Numbered from the stretch's first letter, positions 9,558-19,489 are shown. The stretch is DNA of 64,000 nucleotides from Enterovibrio calviensis DSM 14347 (GCF_000621165.1 NZ_JHZA01000017.1:62001-126000), one strand, 5' to 3'. Made by a program: numbers and translations. Notes: generated from the sequence alone by a model not told the origin.

Positions 9558-10570
9558 AGAATAGAAATCCTCGTCGTGAAACCACCTCTGCTATGAGGAA
9601 TAAGTTCTAATTTCCCACCATCACCATAAAGAGCACAAAGACGTTGTCGCACGTTTTTCATACTTAGCCCATGACCATTTGATGCGTCATTGAAACCAAT
9701 GCCGTTGTCTGTTATTTCAACCGTTATCGTATTGCCTTCTTTGGAGAAATTCAGTTGAACATGCCCCCCTTTGATGGACGGTTCGATGCCATGCACGACG
9801 GCATTCTCAACAGCAGGTTGAATCAGAAATGGGGGTATAAGTGTTTGTGGTGAAATGGAATCATCCAATGAAATGGTATAGCCCATTCGGTCACAAAGGC
9901 GTATTTGTTGAATAGACAAGTAACTATCAAGAAGACGTAATTCATCTGTTAGCGAAATGGTGTCTTTGCGTTGTTGCTTCAGGCTTGCCCGGAGCAGATC
10001 CGTGATTTTTTCGAGTAATTTTTTTGCTTTTTGAGCGTCGCTATCAATGAGAACTTGGATGTTGGCTAAGGTGTTAAACAAGAAGTGAGGCTCCATTTGT
10101 CCCTGTAGGCTTCTCAATTGGCTATTGATAAGCGCTTTTTCTTGTTCAATTTGTTGGAGCTTAATATCCTTTAATTGTGACTCTGCTTTAGCAACTCGTG
10201 CCCGAGTAATGAAAAAGTAAGCCATACAAAAAGCAATGACCACGGTGACAGTCAGTGCAGGCAATATGCTATCAACTCGAGTTAAACCTTTGTGACTGTA
10301 CATCCAAAGCAACATATTTAACGTACCAATAGGCATTCCCACCAAAGTAGCTAAACCGATGTTCTTCCAACTATTTTTATTGGGATATGTTTTTGAGATG
10401 AAATTATTGGATATGGTAAAACTAACGCCATACCCGAAAGAGATAGCGACGTGGTAGAGATACGAGCCTTCAAATAGAAATTGGGTGAGATAAGCAATTA
10501 CAAGACATAAAAGGACTGAGTAACTGATATTGGAGATATCAAAATGTTTATATGTGGAATTATTAGTCAT
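9545..10570 (-). CDS. LytS/YehU-type sensor histidine kinase
   Basis: 341 residues. Four or so hydrophobic segments fall within residues 15-122, then a short coiled coil (125-155), then the His_kinase signature MEPHFLFNTLANIQVLID with His162. The ATPase part shows ENAVVHGIEP (N box) and EITDNGIGF (D box). There is no GAF or 5TM-5TMR_LYT domain, so the signal is sensed by the short membrane part. It works with the LytTR regulator encoded by the next gene. Confidence 0.92.
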   Translation of the reverse strand: MTNNSTYKHFDISNISYSVLLCLVIAYLTQFLFEGSYLYHVAISFGYGVSFTISNNFISKTYPNKNSWKNIGLATLVGMPIGTLNMLLWMYSHKGLTRVDSILPALTVTVVIAFCMAYFFITRARVAKAESQLKDIKLQQIEQEKALINSQLRSLQGQMEPHFLFNTLANIQVLIDSDAQKAKKLLEKITDLLRASLKQQRKDTISLTDELRLLDSYLSIQQIRLCDRMGYTISLDDSISPQTLIPPFLIQPAVENAVVHGIEPSIKGGHVQLNFSKEGNTITVEITDNGIGFNDASNGHGLSMKNVRQRLCALYGDGGKLELIPHSRGGFTTRISILCEQ

Positions 10571-10929
10571 TTGCCCGTGCCTCTTGAGTCTTAGACGATG
10601 TTAATTTTTATCAAGGCAAATCGATACATCTATATAGATGAATAAGAGTGATAATTGTCGAGGAAACTACAATTATCATCCTTCAATCGTTCGAATTGGA
10701 TTTCATTTTGGAATGTTGTCTAAAAAATAGGCGCAGCAAAAAATATGCGCGCCTTTCGATAAGGTATTTCGGATGCACAGTGGCTTTTCCGTCATGTTTG
10801 GGAAAACAATATGGAAAAACAACCAACACAAACACGTTAACAAAGAACGTGTTTGTTGTCAGCATGATGAGATAAACGTCAATATGTGACGATAAGTGGT
10901 TTTAAAAAGGTGTAGACGGTGAAGGTAAC
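10571..10929. other. Intergenic region with terminator hairpin
   Basis: About 360 AT-rich bases with no credible gene, holding the upstream region of the kinase gene and the hairpin at 10828-10856. Confidence 0.5.
10828..10856 (-). terminator. Hairpin terminator after the GGDEF gene
   Basis: Perfect 11-bp stem ACAAACACGTT / AACGTGTTTGT with a 7-base loop. On the minus strand it is followed by a T-rich tail (gttggttgttttt). It ends the transcript of the gene at 10930-12750. Confidence 0.6.
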
Positions 10930-12750
10930 CTAATTCCCATTCGATGTGCTCGAAGAAGAATGCACCGAAATAACATCCGACCGTGTACCATTCCCGCCTT
11001 TCCGCTCCGCATCAATTCGCATCATCTCGCTCGTATTAAACATGTGTTGAGGATTAATACGATCTTCGGTGCTTTCGAGTGAGGATAAACCAATGCTTAA
11101 TGTGATAGCACCTGTTTGCGACAGGATAAACGGGAGGCTTTTTTGCTTAAGCCCACTGTGCAATTTTTGACAGACGACCTGAGAGTTGTCTCGTGTGGTA
11201 TGTGGCAAAATGATTGCGAACTTTGCGTTTTGAAGGAAAGCGAGAACATCGGAAGAACGCTGGCATGTGTCTTTGATAATTTGGCTTATCGCTACCAATT
11301 GCTTGTCGGCATCTTCTTGCCCCTGCGTATTCACATATGCGTCAAATTGGTCAACGGAAATGAGCAAAAGGCTCAAAGGTGTTTTGTAGCGACTTGCGCG
11401 GCGTAACTCTTTGTCCAACATATCATTAAAATGACGAGTATTCCCTAATCCCGTTAGCTCATCAACGATATTGACCTCTTCTAACTGATGGGTGACGTCA
11501 TCCAACGCTTCTTGGTTTAAATCTAAGGCATGGTTAAGTTCAACATTTTCATCGCTGATCTGATGAATGGTTTCTGTTTGGCGTCTAGCGAGCAATACAA
11601 AGGCTAGCACCATCGAACTGAGTCCAAACACGATGACGAGTGTGGTCAGTGCTTCTGTTTTATATTCCTGCCAAATAGGCGCTTGGTAGTTAATGAAACG
11701 AGATCCTTCAGGGAGCTTCGCTGACTCAATTTGATGCTTTTCAACGGCCTCTAAATCGAAAAATAGTGAGGCAGGGGCAACTTGATCGGCAGGTAGGGGT
11801 GCATTGAGGTCTTGATCTAGCACCTGTAGGGCAAGCTGCGCCGCTGCTTTACCTTGACTGAATCCAGTCACGATTTGTCCGCCCACGGGACCATGACCAA
11901 TGTGAGAATGCCAAAAGGTATAAACCGGGAACGGGGTAACAGAAGCAAGTAGGCGTGCAGTTTCTGCTGGGCTGTAAAGGCTGCCATCCATCTTTGGAAT
12001 GGTATTACTCAATGCGAAGAGGAGCGTTTTGGCTGACAGCTGGCTGAGTGATTCATCAAGCTCATCAAGTGGTTTATCGAGATAGATTTCAATGTTCAGT
12101 TTCTTTGAAAGCGCAGGGATCACGTTGTCCCTAATGACATCAACCATATGCTGGTTGTGGCCTTCACGCTCTGAGCCAATAAACGCGATGGTTTCAGCTT
12201 CTGGGTGGAGTGTTAAGGCGATATCGACAGCATTGAGGTAGTCAGTAAATTCCGAAATACCGGTGATACGCGGGGCATCATTGAGTGTTTTCACTGAAAA
12301 GTCGGTCAATGCCGTATAAATGATAGGCTGACGTGGAAACAACGTGTCTTGATGAGCCAAAGCAAACTCAATGGCTGGTTTGTCAGAAGTGACAATAAGA
12401 TCAGTCGCGTCGTTAACTTTCTTTAACGCAAGAATGTCGGCAAGCTTGTCTTTAATTGGAGCCGCATCATGACGAAGCGTATCGAGGTATACGACGGAAA
12501 GTTCGATCGGCTCGGCTGAAGCAGCTAGCGTTTCTCTTAAACCATTCTCAACTTCGTCACTCCATCCATAACCTCGGTGGAATGAGTTGATGAACAGTAT
12601 TTTCTTGGCGCTCATTTCAGCGGAGACAGGCGTTGATGAGAGAGAGGTGGCACTCGCTGAAAGAAGCAAAACCATCACGACGCTTGCAAATTGAATATTA
12701 AAACATCGAGAGACTAGGCCTGTGACCTTACATAGAATGCGTTTGCTCAT
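10930..12750 (-). CDS. ABC-substrate-binding-like sensor with degenerate GGDEF domain
   Basis: About 606 residues from ATG 12750, which has AGAAGAG upstream; an in-frame GTG lies 16 codons earlier. A signal anchor is followed by a periplasmic ABC_sub_bind-like domain (ILFINSFHRGYGWSDEVENG onward), then a transmembrane helix (LTTLVIVFGLSSMVLAFVLL), a coiled coil and a GGDEF domain beginning DELTGLGNTRHFNDML. Where GGDEF should be, the sequence reads LQNAKFAIILP, so it is very probably not a diguanylate cyclase and may act as a c-di-GMP or protein-binding sensor. It appears to be a single-gene unit. Confidence 0.85.
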   Translation of the reverse strand: MSKRILCKVTGLVSRCFNIQFASVVMVLLLSASATSLSSTPVSAEMSAKKILFINSFHRGYGWSDEVENGLRETLAASAEPIELSVVYLDTLRHDAAPIKDKLADILALKKVNDATDLIVTSDKPAIEFALAHQDTLFPRQPIIYTALTDFSVKTLNDAPRITGISEFTDYLNAVDIALTLHPEAETIAFIGSEREGHNQHMVDVIRDNVIPALSKKLNIEIYLDKPLDELDESLSQLSAKTLLFALSNTIPKMDGSLYSPAETARLLASVTPFPVYTFWHSHIGHGPVGGQIVTGFSQGKAAAQLALQVLDQDLNAPLPADQVAPASLFFDLEAVEKHQIESAKLPEGSRFINYQAPIWQEYKTEALTTLVIVFGLSSMVLAFVLLARRQTETIHQISDENVELNHALDLNQEALDDVTHQLEEVNIVDELTGLGNTRHFNDMLDKELRRASRYKTPLSLLLISVDQFDAYVNTQGQEDADKQLVAISQIIKDTCQRSSDVLAFLQNAKFAIILPHTTRDNSQVVCQKLHSGLKQKSLPFILSQTGAITLSIGLSSLESTEDRINPQHMFNTSEMMRIDAERKGGNGTRSDVISVHSSSSTSNGN

Positions 12751-13067
12751 AGCGTTCTCTTCTACTTTTTTGTCATGTTTAATGATCACCTGACTCACAA
12801 GTGAGTCGATTAGCTAGTAAGTGTAGTTACCTTTTCAGCTGTTAAGTCAAACAAATAGCAGGTTTTGAGATGTGTGAGCAGTTAGCATTTTTTTGGATCA
12901 CGACTGGCAGCATTAATAACAATGATTGTTCTAAGCAATCATTCGCTTTCTCGATACTCGATTTTTTATGACAAGTCTGTGACTCAATTCGCTGTTTGCT
13001 TGAAGTAATGGAGCAATCTCTGTACTCTTGCGGCGTTTTGTATTCATAGCTCAGGATTGTAATCACT
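12751..13067. other. Divergent promoter region between the GGDEF gene and ybiT
   Basis: About 315 bp. It holds a perfect palindrome at 12792-12807 (GACTCAC aa GTGAGTC) and a small hairpin at 12921-12943 (AATGATTG / CAATCATT). The reverse-strand ORF here overlaps the start of ybiT and is not credible. Confidence 0.45.
12792..12807. promoter_or_regulatory. Candidate operator palindrome
   Basis: GACTCAC aa GTGAGTC lies about 42 bp upstream of the ATG at 12750. Its position suits a regulator site, but no factor can be named. Confidence 0.3.
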
Positions 13068-14660
13068 TTGATTAGTACAGCGAATATTACCCAGCAATTT
13101 GGCGCCAAGCCTCTTTTCGAAAACATTTCGGTTAAGTTTGGCGAAGGCAATCGTTACGGCCTCATCGGTGCAAATGGTTGCGGAAAATCAACCTTCATGA
13201 AAATCCTGAGCGGTGAGCTGGAGCCAAGTGGCGGTAACGTAAGCGTTGATCCTAACGAACGCGTGGCCAAGCTAAACCAGAACCAGTTTGCTTACGAAGA
13301 ATTTACGGTTATTGATACCGTCATCATGGGCCACAAAGAACTGTGGAACGTGAAACAAGAACGTGACCGCATTTATGCACTGCCGGATATGAGCGAAGAC
13401 GATGGCATGCGTGTTGCTGATCTGGAAGTGGAATTTGCGGAAATGGACGGCTACATGGCGGAGTCGAAAGCCGGTGAGCTGCTTCTTTCTGTGGGTATTC
13501 CATTGGAACAGCATTACGGTTTAATGAGCAATGTTGCACCTGGCTGGAAACTGCGAGTTCTTCTTGCTCAAGTCCTTTTCGCCGACCCAGATATCATGCT
13601 GCTTGACGAACCAACGAACAACTTGGATATCGATACTATCCGTTGGTTGGAAGATACCTTGAATGATCGCAACTGCACCATGATCATCATCTCGCACGAC
13701 CGTCACTTCCTAAACTCTGTGTGTACGCACATGGCAGATTTGGATTACGGTGAGTTGCGTGTTTACCCTGGTAACTACGACGAGTACATGACAGCGGCAT
13801 CTCAAGCGCGCGACCGATTGTTGACTGACAACGCGAAGAAGAAAGCGCAGATTGCTGAATTGCAAACCTTCGTTGCGCGTTTCTCTGCTAACGCATCAAA
13901 AGCAAAGCAGGCGACATCTCGTGCGAAGCAGATCGATAAGATCAAGCTTGATGAAGTGAAAGCGTCTAGCCGTCAAACGCCGTTTATTCGTTTTGAGCAA
14001 TCAAAAGAGCTATTCCGTAACGCGCTTGAAGTTGAAAATCTGAGCCAAGGTTTTGACCATGACTTATTCTCGAATTTCTCTGGTATTTTCGAAGTGGGCG
14101 AGCGCATCGCGATCATCGGTGAGAATGGCGTGGGTAAAACGACGCTGCTAAATACCCTTGCTGGTGTGCTAGAGCCGCGTACTGGTTTCTACAAATGGTC
14201 GGAAAACACTAATCTTGGCTACTACGCACAGGATCACGCGTCGGATTTCGAAGAAGATTTGAAACTGATGGATTGGATGGGTCAGTGGCGTCAAGAAGGC
14301 GAAGACGAGCAAGTTGTTCGTGGCTTCCTTGGTCGTATGCTGTTCTCACAAGACGACATTAAAAAGTCTGTGAAAGTCCTGTCTGGTGGTGAGCAAGGCC
14401 GTATGTTGCTTGGTAAGCTAATGATGCACAAGCCAAACATGCTGTTGCTTGATGAACCAACCAACCACATGGATATGGAATCTATTGAAGCATTGAACAC
14501 CGCCTTAGAACAGTTCAAAGGCACATTGTTCTTCGCCTCTCATGACCGTATTTTTGTGGATTCGTTGGCGACCCGTATCATTGAAATCAAAGATAACAAG
14601 ATCACTGACTTCAAAGGTACCTATGCTGAATTCCTTAAGTCTCGCGGTGTTGACCACTAA
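13068..14660 (+). CDS. ybiT: ABC-F family ATPase YbiT
   Basis: 530 residues, collinear with E. coli YbiT as I recall it. It has two ABC domains and no membrane segments. The first has Walker [10 protein letters not shown], a signature region altered to VAPGWKLRV, and Walker [22 protein letters not shown] charged inter-domain linker follows ([20 protein letters not shown]). The second has [18 protein letters not shown] and [16 protein letters not shown] proteins act on the ribosome, relieving stalled or poorly translated states. The start is TTG, with AGGA 11 bp upstream; the next Met would remove the conserved N-terminus. Confidence 0.95.
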   Translation: MISTANITQQFGAKPLFENISVKFGEGNRYGLIGANGCGKSTFMKILSGELEPSGGNVSVDPNERVAKLNQNQFAYEEFTVIDTVIMGHKELWNVKQERDRIYALPDMSEDDGMRVADLEVEFAEMDGYMAESKAGELLLSVGIPLEQHYGLMSNVAPGWKLRVLLAQVLFADPDIMLLDEPTNNLDIDTIRWLEDTLNDRNCTMIIISHDRHFLNSVCTHMADLDYGELRVYPGNYDEYMTAASQARDRLLTDNAKKKAQIAELQTFVARFSANASKAKQATSRAKQIDKIKLDEVKASSRQTPFIRFEQSKELFRNALEVENLSQGFDHDLFSNFSGIFEVGERIAIIGENGVGKTTLLNTLAGVLEPRTGFYKWSENTNLGYYAQDHASDFEEDLKLMDWMGQWRQEGEDEQVVRGFLGRMLFSQDDIKKSVKVLSGGEQGRMLLGKLMMHKPNMLLLDEPTNHMDMESIEALNTALEQFKGTLFFASHDRIFVDSLATRIIEIKDNKITDFKGTYAEFLKSRGVDH

Positions 14661-14697
14661 TCGAGCTTAGTACCAATCCGATTGGTATTAGATAAAA

Positions 14698-14723
14698 AAC
14701 ACCCGCTTCGGCGGGTGTTTTTG
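14698..14723. terminator. Bidirectional terminator between ybiT and pepF
   Basis: aaaCACCCGC ttcg GCGGGTGttttt has A-runs and T-runs on both sides, so it can stop both convergent genes. A second palindrome (TACCAATC c GATTGGTA, 14672-14688) precedes it. Confidence 0.85.
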
Positions 14724-14740
14724 TTTGGGTGCGAGTTAAC

Positions 14741-16540
14741 TTATTTTAGTTTATTGACTAAGGCTTCAAACGCCTCAATGCGTTTTTCGGCGATAGAGAT
14801 ACTTTGCTGCCAGAAATCCGGCTGCTCTAGGTTGGCACCAAGATGTTTGAGTGCGACTTCTTCTGCACTCATTCGTCCTGTATCTTTTAGCAGCGATTTA
14901 TAGTCTTCATAAAAGCGCTCGCCTTTACTGGTTCGCTGCGCGTAAACGCCCGTGCTGAACAGATACCCAAACAAGTAGGGGTAGTTATAAAAGCTGATTT
15001 CCGCGATGCTGAAATGAAGCTTGCTCGCCCAGAACAAATCATTCGGTTCAGACATGGCGTCGCCATACCAATGCTTCCATGTGTCTGACATCAGATTACG
15101 CAATTGTCGTGGCGTGAGTTCGCCTTGAAGACGCTGCTCATAGAAAGCCCGTTCGAACTCAAAGCGAACAGGGATATTGAGCATCAGCGCGACGGCAGTT
15201 TGCGCTTCTTCCCATAGCATCAGCAACTTGTCGCTGTCACTCTCGGCTTCTTCCAATAACGCATCCCGTACCACATTTTCAGCGAAAATAGAGGCTGTTT
15301 CCGCCAATGTCATTGGGTAATCTGTTTCCACCATTGGCATATCTTTCATTACCCAATTGTGGAAAGCATGACCAAGTTCGTGCGCAAGCGTCAGCACATC
15401 GGACATACTGCCGCCAAAACTCATGAACACTAATGGGGTTCGCGTTTTCGCAATTTTCGTGCAGAAAGCGCCCATGACTTTATTAGGCTGTGGTGCGGCA
15501 TCGATCAAGTGTTGTTCGACCATCATATCGACGAACTCTGCCATTTCGGGGTGAACAGAGTTGAAAGCACGACGAATGATGGCTATAGCTTGCTCAAACG
15601 AGTAGCTAGTAGGCGCGCTGGCATCCTGCGAGGGCATAGCTGCCATTTCATCCCACGGCGCTAGTGAGTCGCTACCAAACATTTTGGCCATGCTCTTGGC
15701 TGCTCTACGTGAAAGGGCTTTATGTTTCTCTGTCACACCCATCATGGCATCAAGCGTTTTTTGCTCGATACGGCTTTGTTCTAGCGCAGGCGCTAGGAAG
15801 TGAAGCGGCTTAGTGTGGCTACGTTTTTGGTATTCGGCTAAACGCCCTCCCGCCAGTGCATTAAGAATGGCAACGAAGGTAATTTCCTGTTTTTCCATGG
15901 CGCTGTGGATTGCTCGCCACGCAGGCTCACGACGATAAGCGTCTCCGCCATACAGTAAGCTGGCAGCTTGCGACAGCCCTATGACTTCTTGGCTACCGTC
16001 TGGAAGCGTGAGAGATACCTTGGCAGTGCCAGTGATCGAATCATAGAGTCTTCCCCATGCGTTTCGTCCATCAACTTGAGTGGCGGATAGAAGTTGTTCT
16101 TCAGGCACGGATAATCGGAATACGCGATGTTGACGCATGCGCGAGAAGCGAAACGCATGGCGATCAAAGCTTCCCGTTTCGTCACTACCAGACATGACAG
16201 CGTCAAAAAACGCGTTATCACACACAGAGAGTTGGCTTTCGAAAGGACTGAACGCTTGTGTCAGTGCGGATTGCATAACATCGGTTTTAATCACCAATGC
16301 TTTGGCGGCCTCGTTTGTTGCATCGACAGCAGACTGACAAGCGGCGTAATTGGATACGGATTGAATAAGGGTATCGATGGAGTCATAAAGGCTTAGCGCT
16401 CGCTGGCATCCTTCTACCTCGTCGATAGATAAGTGTGCTAAAGCGTCTAAATGCTGCTTGCTGAGTAGCAAGTCATTATTGATTTCTGGGTCTTGAAGGC
16501 TTTGGTAAACAAATGAAAAATCCCAACTTGGCGCTGACAT
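14741..16540 (-). CDS. pepF: Oligoendopeptidase F family (M3) metallopeptidase
   Basis: 599 residues, the usual length for pepF/M3-type oligoendopeptidases. The zinc motif HELGH is at 387-391 within LTLAHELGHAFHNWVMKDMP, and the third ligand lies in TLAETASIFAENVV. The C-terminus has the family block FWASKLHFSIAEISFYNYPY. No signal peptide is visible, so it should cleave short peptides in the cytoplasm. It converges with ybiT across the shared terminator. Confidence 0.92.
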   Translation of the reverse strand: MSAPSWDFSFVYQSLQDPEINNDLLLSKQHLDALAHLSIDEVEGCQRALSLYDSIDTLIQSVSNYAACQSAVDATNEAAKALVIKTDVMQSALTQAFSPFESQLSVCDNAFFDAVMSGSDETGSFDRHAFRFSRMRQHRVFRLSVPEEQLLSATQVDGRNAWGRLYDSITGTAKVSLTLPDGSQEVIGLSQAASLLYGGDAYRREPAWRAIHSAMEKQEITFVAILNALAGGRLAEYQKRSHTKPLHFLAPALEQSRIEQKTLDAMMGVTEKHKALSRRAAKSMAKMFGSDSLAPWDEMAAMPSQDASAPTSYSFEQAIAIIRRAFNSVHPEMAEFVDMMVEQHLIDAAPQPNKVMGAFCTKIAKTRTPLVFMSFGGSMSDVLTLAHELGHAFHNWVMKDMPMVETDYPMTLAETASIFAENVVRDALLEEAESDSDKLLMLWEEAQTAVALMLNIPVRFEFERAFYEQRLQGELTPRQLRNLMSDTWKHWYGDAMSEPNDLFWASKLHFSIAEISFYNYPYLFGYLFSTGVYAQRTSKGERFYEDYKSLLKDTGRMSAEEVALKHLGANLEQPDFWQQSISIAEKRIEAFEALVNKLK

Positions 16541-16702
16541 TCCGTCTTCCTCTTGCTTGCTTGTGTGAGGTAACCATAGCGCAATACAGAGGGGGAACGT
16601 AACTGTGGTGGTTCAACACCAAGCTGGAAGTGATGACTGCTTCGAAATTTTCGGCAGCAGTCATCGATAACCAAGCGTCTTAACGTTGCTGGTTAGTTAA
16701 GA

Positions 16703-16912
16703 TCATGCGTTTTCTTGAGTGCCGGAATTTTCTTCAGCACCTGAGTTTTCAGCGGTTGATACTTGCGCTTCCTCGGCAGCTTGTGCTTCTAGTGCAAGCT
16801 TCTCACGATCAGCTTTTGAAACGTATTTTGGTTTGTTAGAAGTGTGCAATTTGGCCTTTTGCTTCTTCTCACGTTTCTTTAGCGTTTGAATGATTTTCTT
16901 TTTTCTGTTCAT
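16703..16912 (-). CDS. DUF2986 family small protein
   Basis: 69 residues. The basic N-terminus (MNRKKKIIQTLKKREKKQKA, then LHTSNKPKYVSKADREKLAL) fits DUF2986 (PF11661), a short protein known mostly from Vibrio and Shewanella relatives. The C-terminus turns acidic and is low complexity (AENSGAEENSGTQENA), probably disordered. Its function is unknown. Confidence 0.8.
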   Translation of the reverse strand: MNRKKKIIQTLKKREKKQKAKLHTSNKPKYVSKADREKLALEAQAAEEAQVSTAENSGAEENSGTQENA

Positions 16913-17247
16913 TAGGAATGACCGTCAATTTTTCGAGGGGGGATTGTAAGGACAAATAGCACATAGACTCAAGCACAAACACGGAACATGACGATATTAG
17001 TGTAAATAAGCAGCAATTGAATCTTGCTAGACTCATTCGCGCGATCAATGATTTGAGGTTTTGTTGGGCGTGATGCGTGTCACGTTTGGCGGGTTGTAAC
17101 CAGATGTTAACCGTGCTGACTTTGCGCTGACAAATGGCTGTTAATTGGCTGTTATTTGTCGTCCGTTCATGGCTATTTCTCGCGCTTTTAAAATGGAGAA
17201 TTCGCTGTATACTTCGCCAACTTTTTGAACTCTTAGTGTGTAAAACA
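16913..17247. other. Intergenic region upstream of the DUF3332 gene
   Basis: About 335 bp. I see no gene or strong hairpin. It must hold the promoters of both flanking divergent genes. Confidence 0.4.
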
Positions 17248-17769
17248 ATGAAAAAAATTGCGATTAAAGCTATTGCAGCTGTTGTGGTGGCTTCATCTTT
17301 AACGGGATGTATTGGTCAAATGGCAACGTCAGGTATGGTAATGAAAATGAACCTGACTGCTGTTGACAACCGTTATGCTCGCGCGGGTCTGTACTTGCTG
17401 ATGAGCCCAGTTTACGGTATTGCCGCGACTGCTGACCTTTTCATTTTCAACTCTATCGAGTTTTGGACCGGTACTAACCCAATTTCTGGTAAGTCTCCTG
17501 CTGTTGCGGACATGCCTGCTGATGCTATTTTCAGAATCAACCAGAAACTGGACAAAGACCTGACTACCGCACCGATCAAAATTTCTTCTGCTGATGTTAA
17601 GCAAGTTAATGACAAGTCTATCGAAATGTCAGTAGCTTACGCAGACGGTACAACTCAAGTACTGCGTGGCGAGAAGGACGGTGAGATGGTGAACTTCTAC
17701 TTGAACGACGAATTCATCACCACTGTTTCTGTTGAAGAATTGAATGAGTACGCGGCAAACCGCGTGTAA
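17248..17769 (+). CDS. DUF3332 family lipoprotein
   Basis: About 173 residues from ATG 17248. Longer in-frame starts add a non-signal-like N-terminus. The signal sequence MKKIAIKAIAAVVVASSLTG ends in a lipobox Cys. The mature part has a hydrophobic stretch (ARAGLYLLMSPVYGIAATADLFIFNSIEFW) and a beta-rich C-terminus (SVAYADGTTQVLRGEKDGE). This matches DUF3332 (PF11810), a conserved Vibrio/Shewanella envelope protein of unknown role. A terminator follows directly. Confidence 0.82.
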   Translation: MKKIAIKAIAAVVVASSLTGCIGQMATSGMVMKMNLTAVDNRYARAGLYLLMSPVYGIAATADLFIFNSIEFWTGTNPISGKSPAVADMPADAIFRINQKLDKDLTTAPIKISSADVKQVNDKSIEMSVAYADGTTQVLRGEKDGEMVNFYLNDEFITTVSVEELNEYAANRV

Positions 17770-17789
17770 CTTGCTCTAATTCGATATGC

Positions 17790-17822
17790 AGAGCCTCGTC
17801 CTTTTGGGTCGGGGCTTTGTTA
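17790..17822 (+). terminator. Terminator after the DUF3332 gene
   Basis: AGCCTCGTCC and GGTCGGGGCT form a stem with G-U pairs around ttttg, followed by tttgtt. Confidence 0.65.
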
Positions 17823-17825
17823 TTT

Positions 17826-17871
17826 GTACCAAAGTAACCTTAGATCCTGCATCATCAGAGAGCTGGGTATA
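17826..17871. repeat. Palindromic intergenic repeat, decayed copy
   Basis: It keeps the central GATCCTGCATC and the right end CTGGGTATA. The arms no longer pair well. Confidence 0.5.
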
Positions 17872-17918
17872 GGAAGCGTCAAACCACTAAGGGATGCTGA
17901 AATAGAGCAGGCAGGATT

Positions 17919-18269
17919 ATGATTAAAATTTTAACCACTGTACCTCCACTGGCTTCGCTGTCGTTAGCGATTCTATTCGAAATCATCGCTACATCTATGA
18001 TGCCTAAAACGCAGTCTTTCACGAATCCTGTGATCACTGCAATCGTACTGTTATGCTATGCCATATCATTTTATCTGCTCTCTATTACTGTGAAAACAAT
18101 GCCACTAGGCATTGCTTATGCAATTTGGAGTGCCGCAGGTATTGTGTTGGTGTCATTGGTCGCATGGCTATGGCACGGTCAACAACTTGATCTTGGCGCT
18201 ATCGTTGGCATGTCGTTGATCATTATTGGTGTTGTTGTCATAAATTTGTTTTCAAACATTGTGCACTGA
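17919..18269 (+). CDS. Small multidrug resistance (SMR) family transporter
   Basis: 116 residues with four transmembrane helices. The essential Glu (E21) is in LAILFEIIATSMM, the EmrE E14 position, and the helix-3 motif AYAIWSAAGIV is present. SMR proteins exchange cationic drugs or guanidinium compounds for protons as antiparallel dimers. AGGCAGGAT precedes the ATG. Whether it is a drug pump (Qac type) or a guanidinium exporter (Gdx type) cannot be decided by eye; the context is a single gene with no riboswitch seen. Confidence 0.9.
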   Translation: MIKILTTVPPLASLSLAILFEIIATSMMPKTQSFTNPVITAIVLLCYAISFYLLSITVKTMPLGIAYAIWSAAGIVLVSLVAWLWHGQQLDLGAIVGMSLIIIGVVVINLFSNIVH

Positions 18270-18374
18270 ACAGTGCTGAATGGTTATCGCTAGGCGCTGA
18301 AAGGCGTCTTGTTTTTCGCGATGCACCCCATGCTTAATCTTCGGTTTCTCGTCCTCTTTTTCTAGCTCGTGTTT

Positions 18375-19325
18375 TCAGGCCTTGGTTTTTAGCGCGAGGT
18401 TTTTCGCTTCGTCAAAAAGATTATCGAAGTCATAATCTCCTTCAACATCTACCCATGACACCCCTACATTGTAATCAAGCGTATAGGAAAGCCGATTTTC
18501 AACGGCATACCTATCCACTCTCTCCTTAAAACGATCCAAGATATCTCGTGTATTGGCAATCGATGTATTGGTGAGCAGTACAGAAAATTTATCGCTGGCT
18601 AGCCGAGACAACACATCTGAATCGCGAAACCCAAAGGTTAATAGCTCTGCAAAAATCATGAGAGCGTGGTCTCCCTCACTATTGCCTTGCTTTGTGTTTA
18701 TCTGCTTCACGTCTCTCACATCAAAATATGCCAATGCCGCGGGTGCCCGCAAACGTTCACACATATTGAGGCTGTTTTGAGACAGAACACGAAACCCATT
18801 GGCATTGAGAAGTCCTGTTAACCGATCTTGCGTGGTCAATTGAATGGCATGCAATTCGCTCTGAACTAACTCTCCCATGTCTTTAAGGCATTTAATGTCT
18901 TCGGCGTCAAAGCCTCTGGGTTCGTCATCCATGATGGATAGCGTACCGATGATTGCGCCATTGACATGCTTAAGAGGGTATCCGGCATAGAACTGTATAT
19001 TCGGCTCTGATGTTACTAAGGGATTATCGTGAAATCGTGAGTCATTAGCAGCGTGATTTACCACGAGTGGTTCTGCATTCAATATGGTGTGGGCGCAAAA
19101 AGAAAGGTCACGAGGGATGGTTCGATCAAGCGGTCCAATGCAGGATTTAGCCCATTGGCGATCGGTGTCAATAAGACTAATAGCGGCGACTTTGGTTGCA
19201 AACATTTGTTTCGCAAGCCGGCATATTCTGTCAAATCTCTCATCATCGCCAGTGTCCAAAATATTCAGGTCATGTAGGGACTTGAGTCTGATCGTTTCAT
19301 CAGCAGGCATCGCGGGCTTTTTCAT
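18375..19325 (-). CDS. GAF-GGDEF protein with degenerate GGDEF motif
   Basis: About 316 residues from ATG 19325. The N-terminal GAF domain (LNILDTGDDERFDRICRLAK, then VVNHAANDSRFHDNPLV and IGTLSIMDDEPRGF) is of the type common in cytoplasmic signalling proteins. A GGDEF domain begins at RLTGLLNANGFR. The active-site loop reads LSRLASDKFSVLL, with ASDKF in place of GGDEF, so the catalytic Gly and Glu residues are lost and cyclase activity is unlikely. It has no membrane segment. Confidence 0.85.
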   Translation of the reverse strand: MKKPAMPADETIRLKSLHDLNILDTGDDERFDRICRLAKQMFATKVAAISLIDTDRQWAKSCIGPLDRTIPRDLSFCAHTILNAEPLVVNHAANDSRFHDNPLVTSEPNIQFYAGYPLKHVNGAIIGTLSIMDDEPRGFDAEDIKCLKDMGELVQSELHAIQLTTQDRLTGLLNANGFRVLSQNSLNMCERLRAPAALAYFDVRDVKQINTKQGNSEGDHALMIFAELLTFGFRDSDVLSRLASDKFSVLLTNTSIANTRDILDRFKERVDRYAVENRLSYTLDYNVGVSWVDVEGDYDFDNLFDEAKNLALKTKA

Positions 19326-19489
19326 GAGCAATCCAGTGCATGAGTGTTTTCATTACTATAGTCCATCCCAATGGGGCGTGAGGATACGGATGAAAGAGGC
19401 TGGATCAAAAAGGGCATTTAGAATGCCCAGATCCACTTACTCTAGCGGCACTATTCGAAATAAGTGGTTCTGGGCTTTAAGACGTCGCG

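Noticed and set aside
12842-13150. Reverse-strand 102-residue ORF overlapping the start of ybiT
   Set aside because: It overlaps a firmly identified gene, starts inside it, and has no recognisable content or ribosome-binding site.
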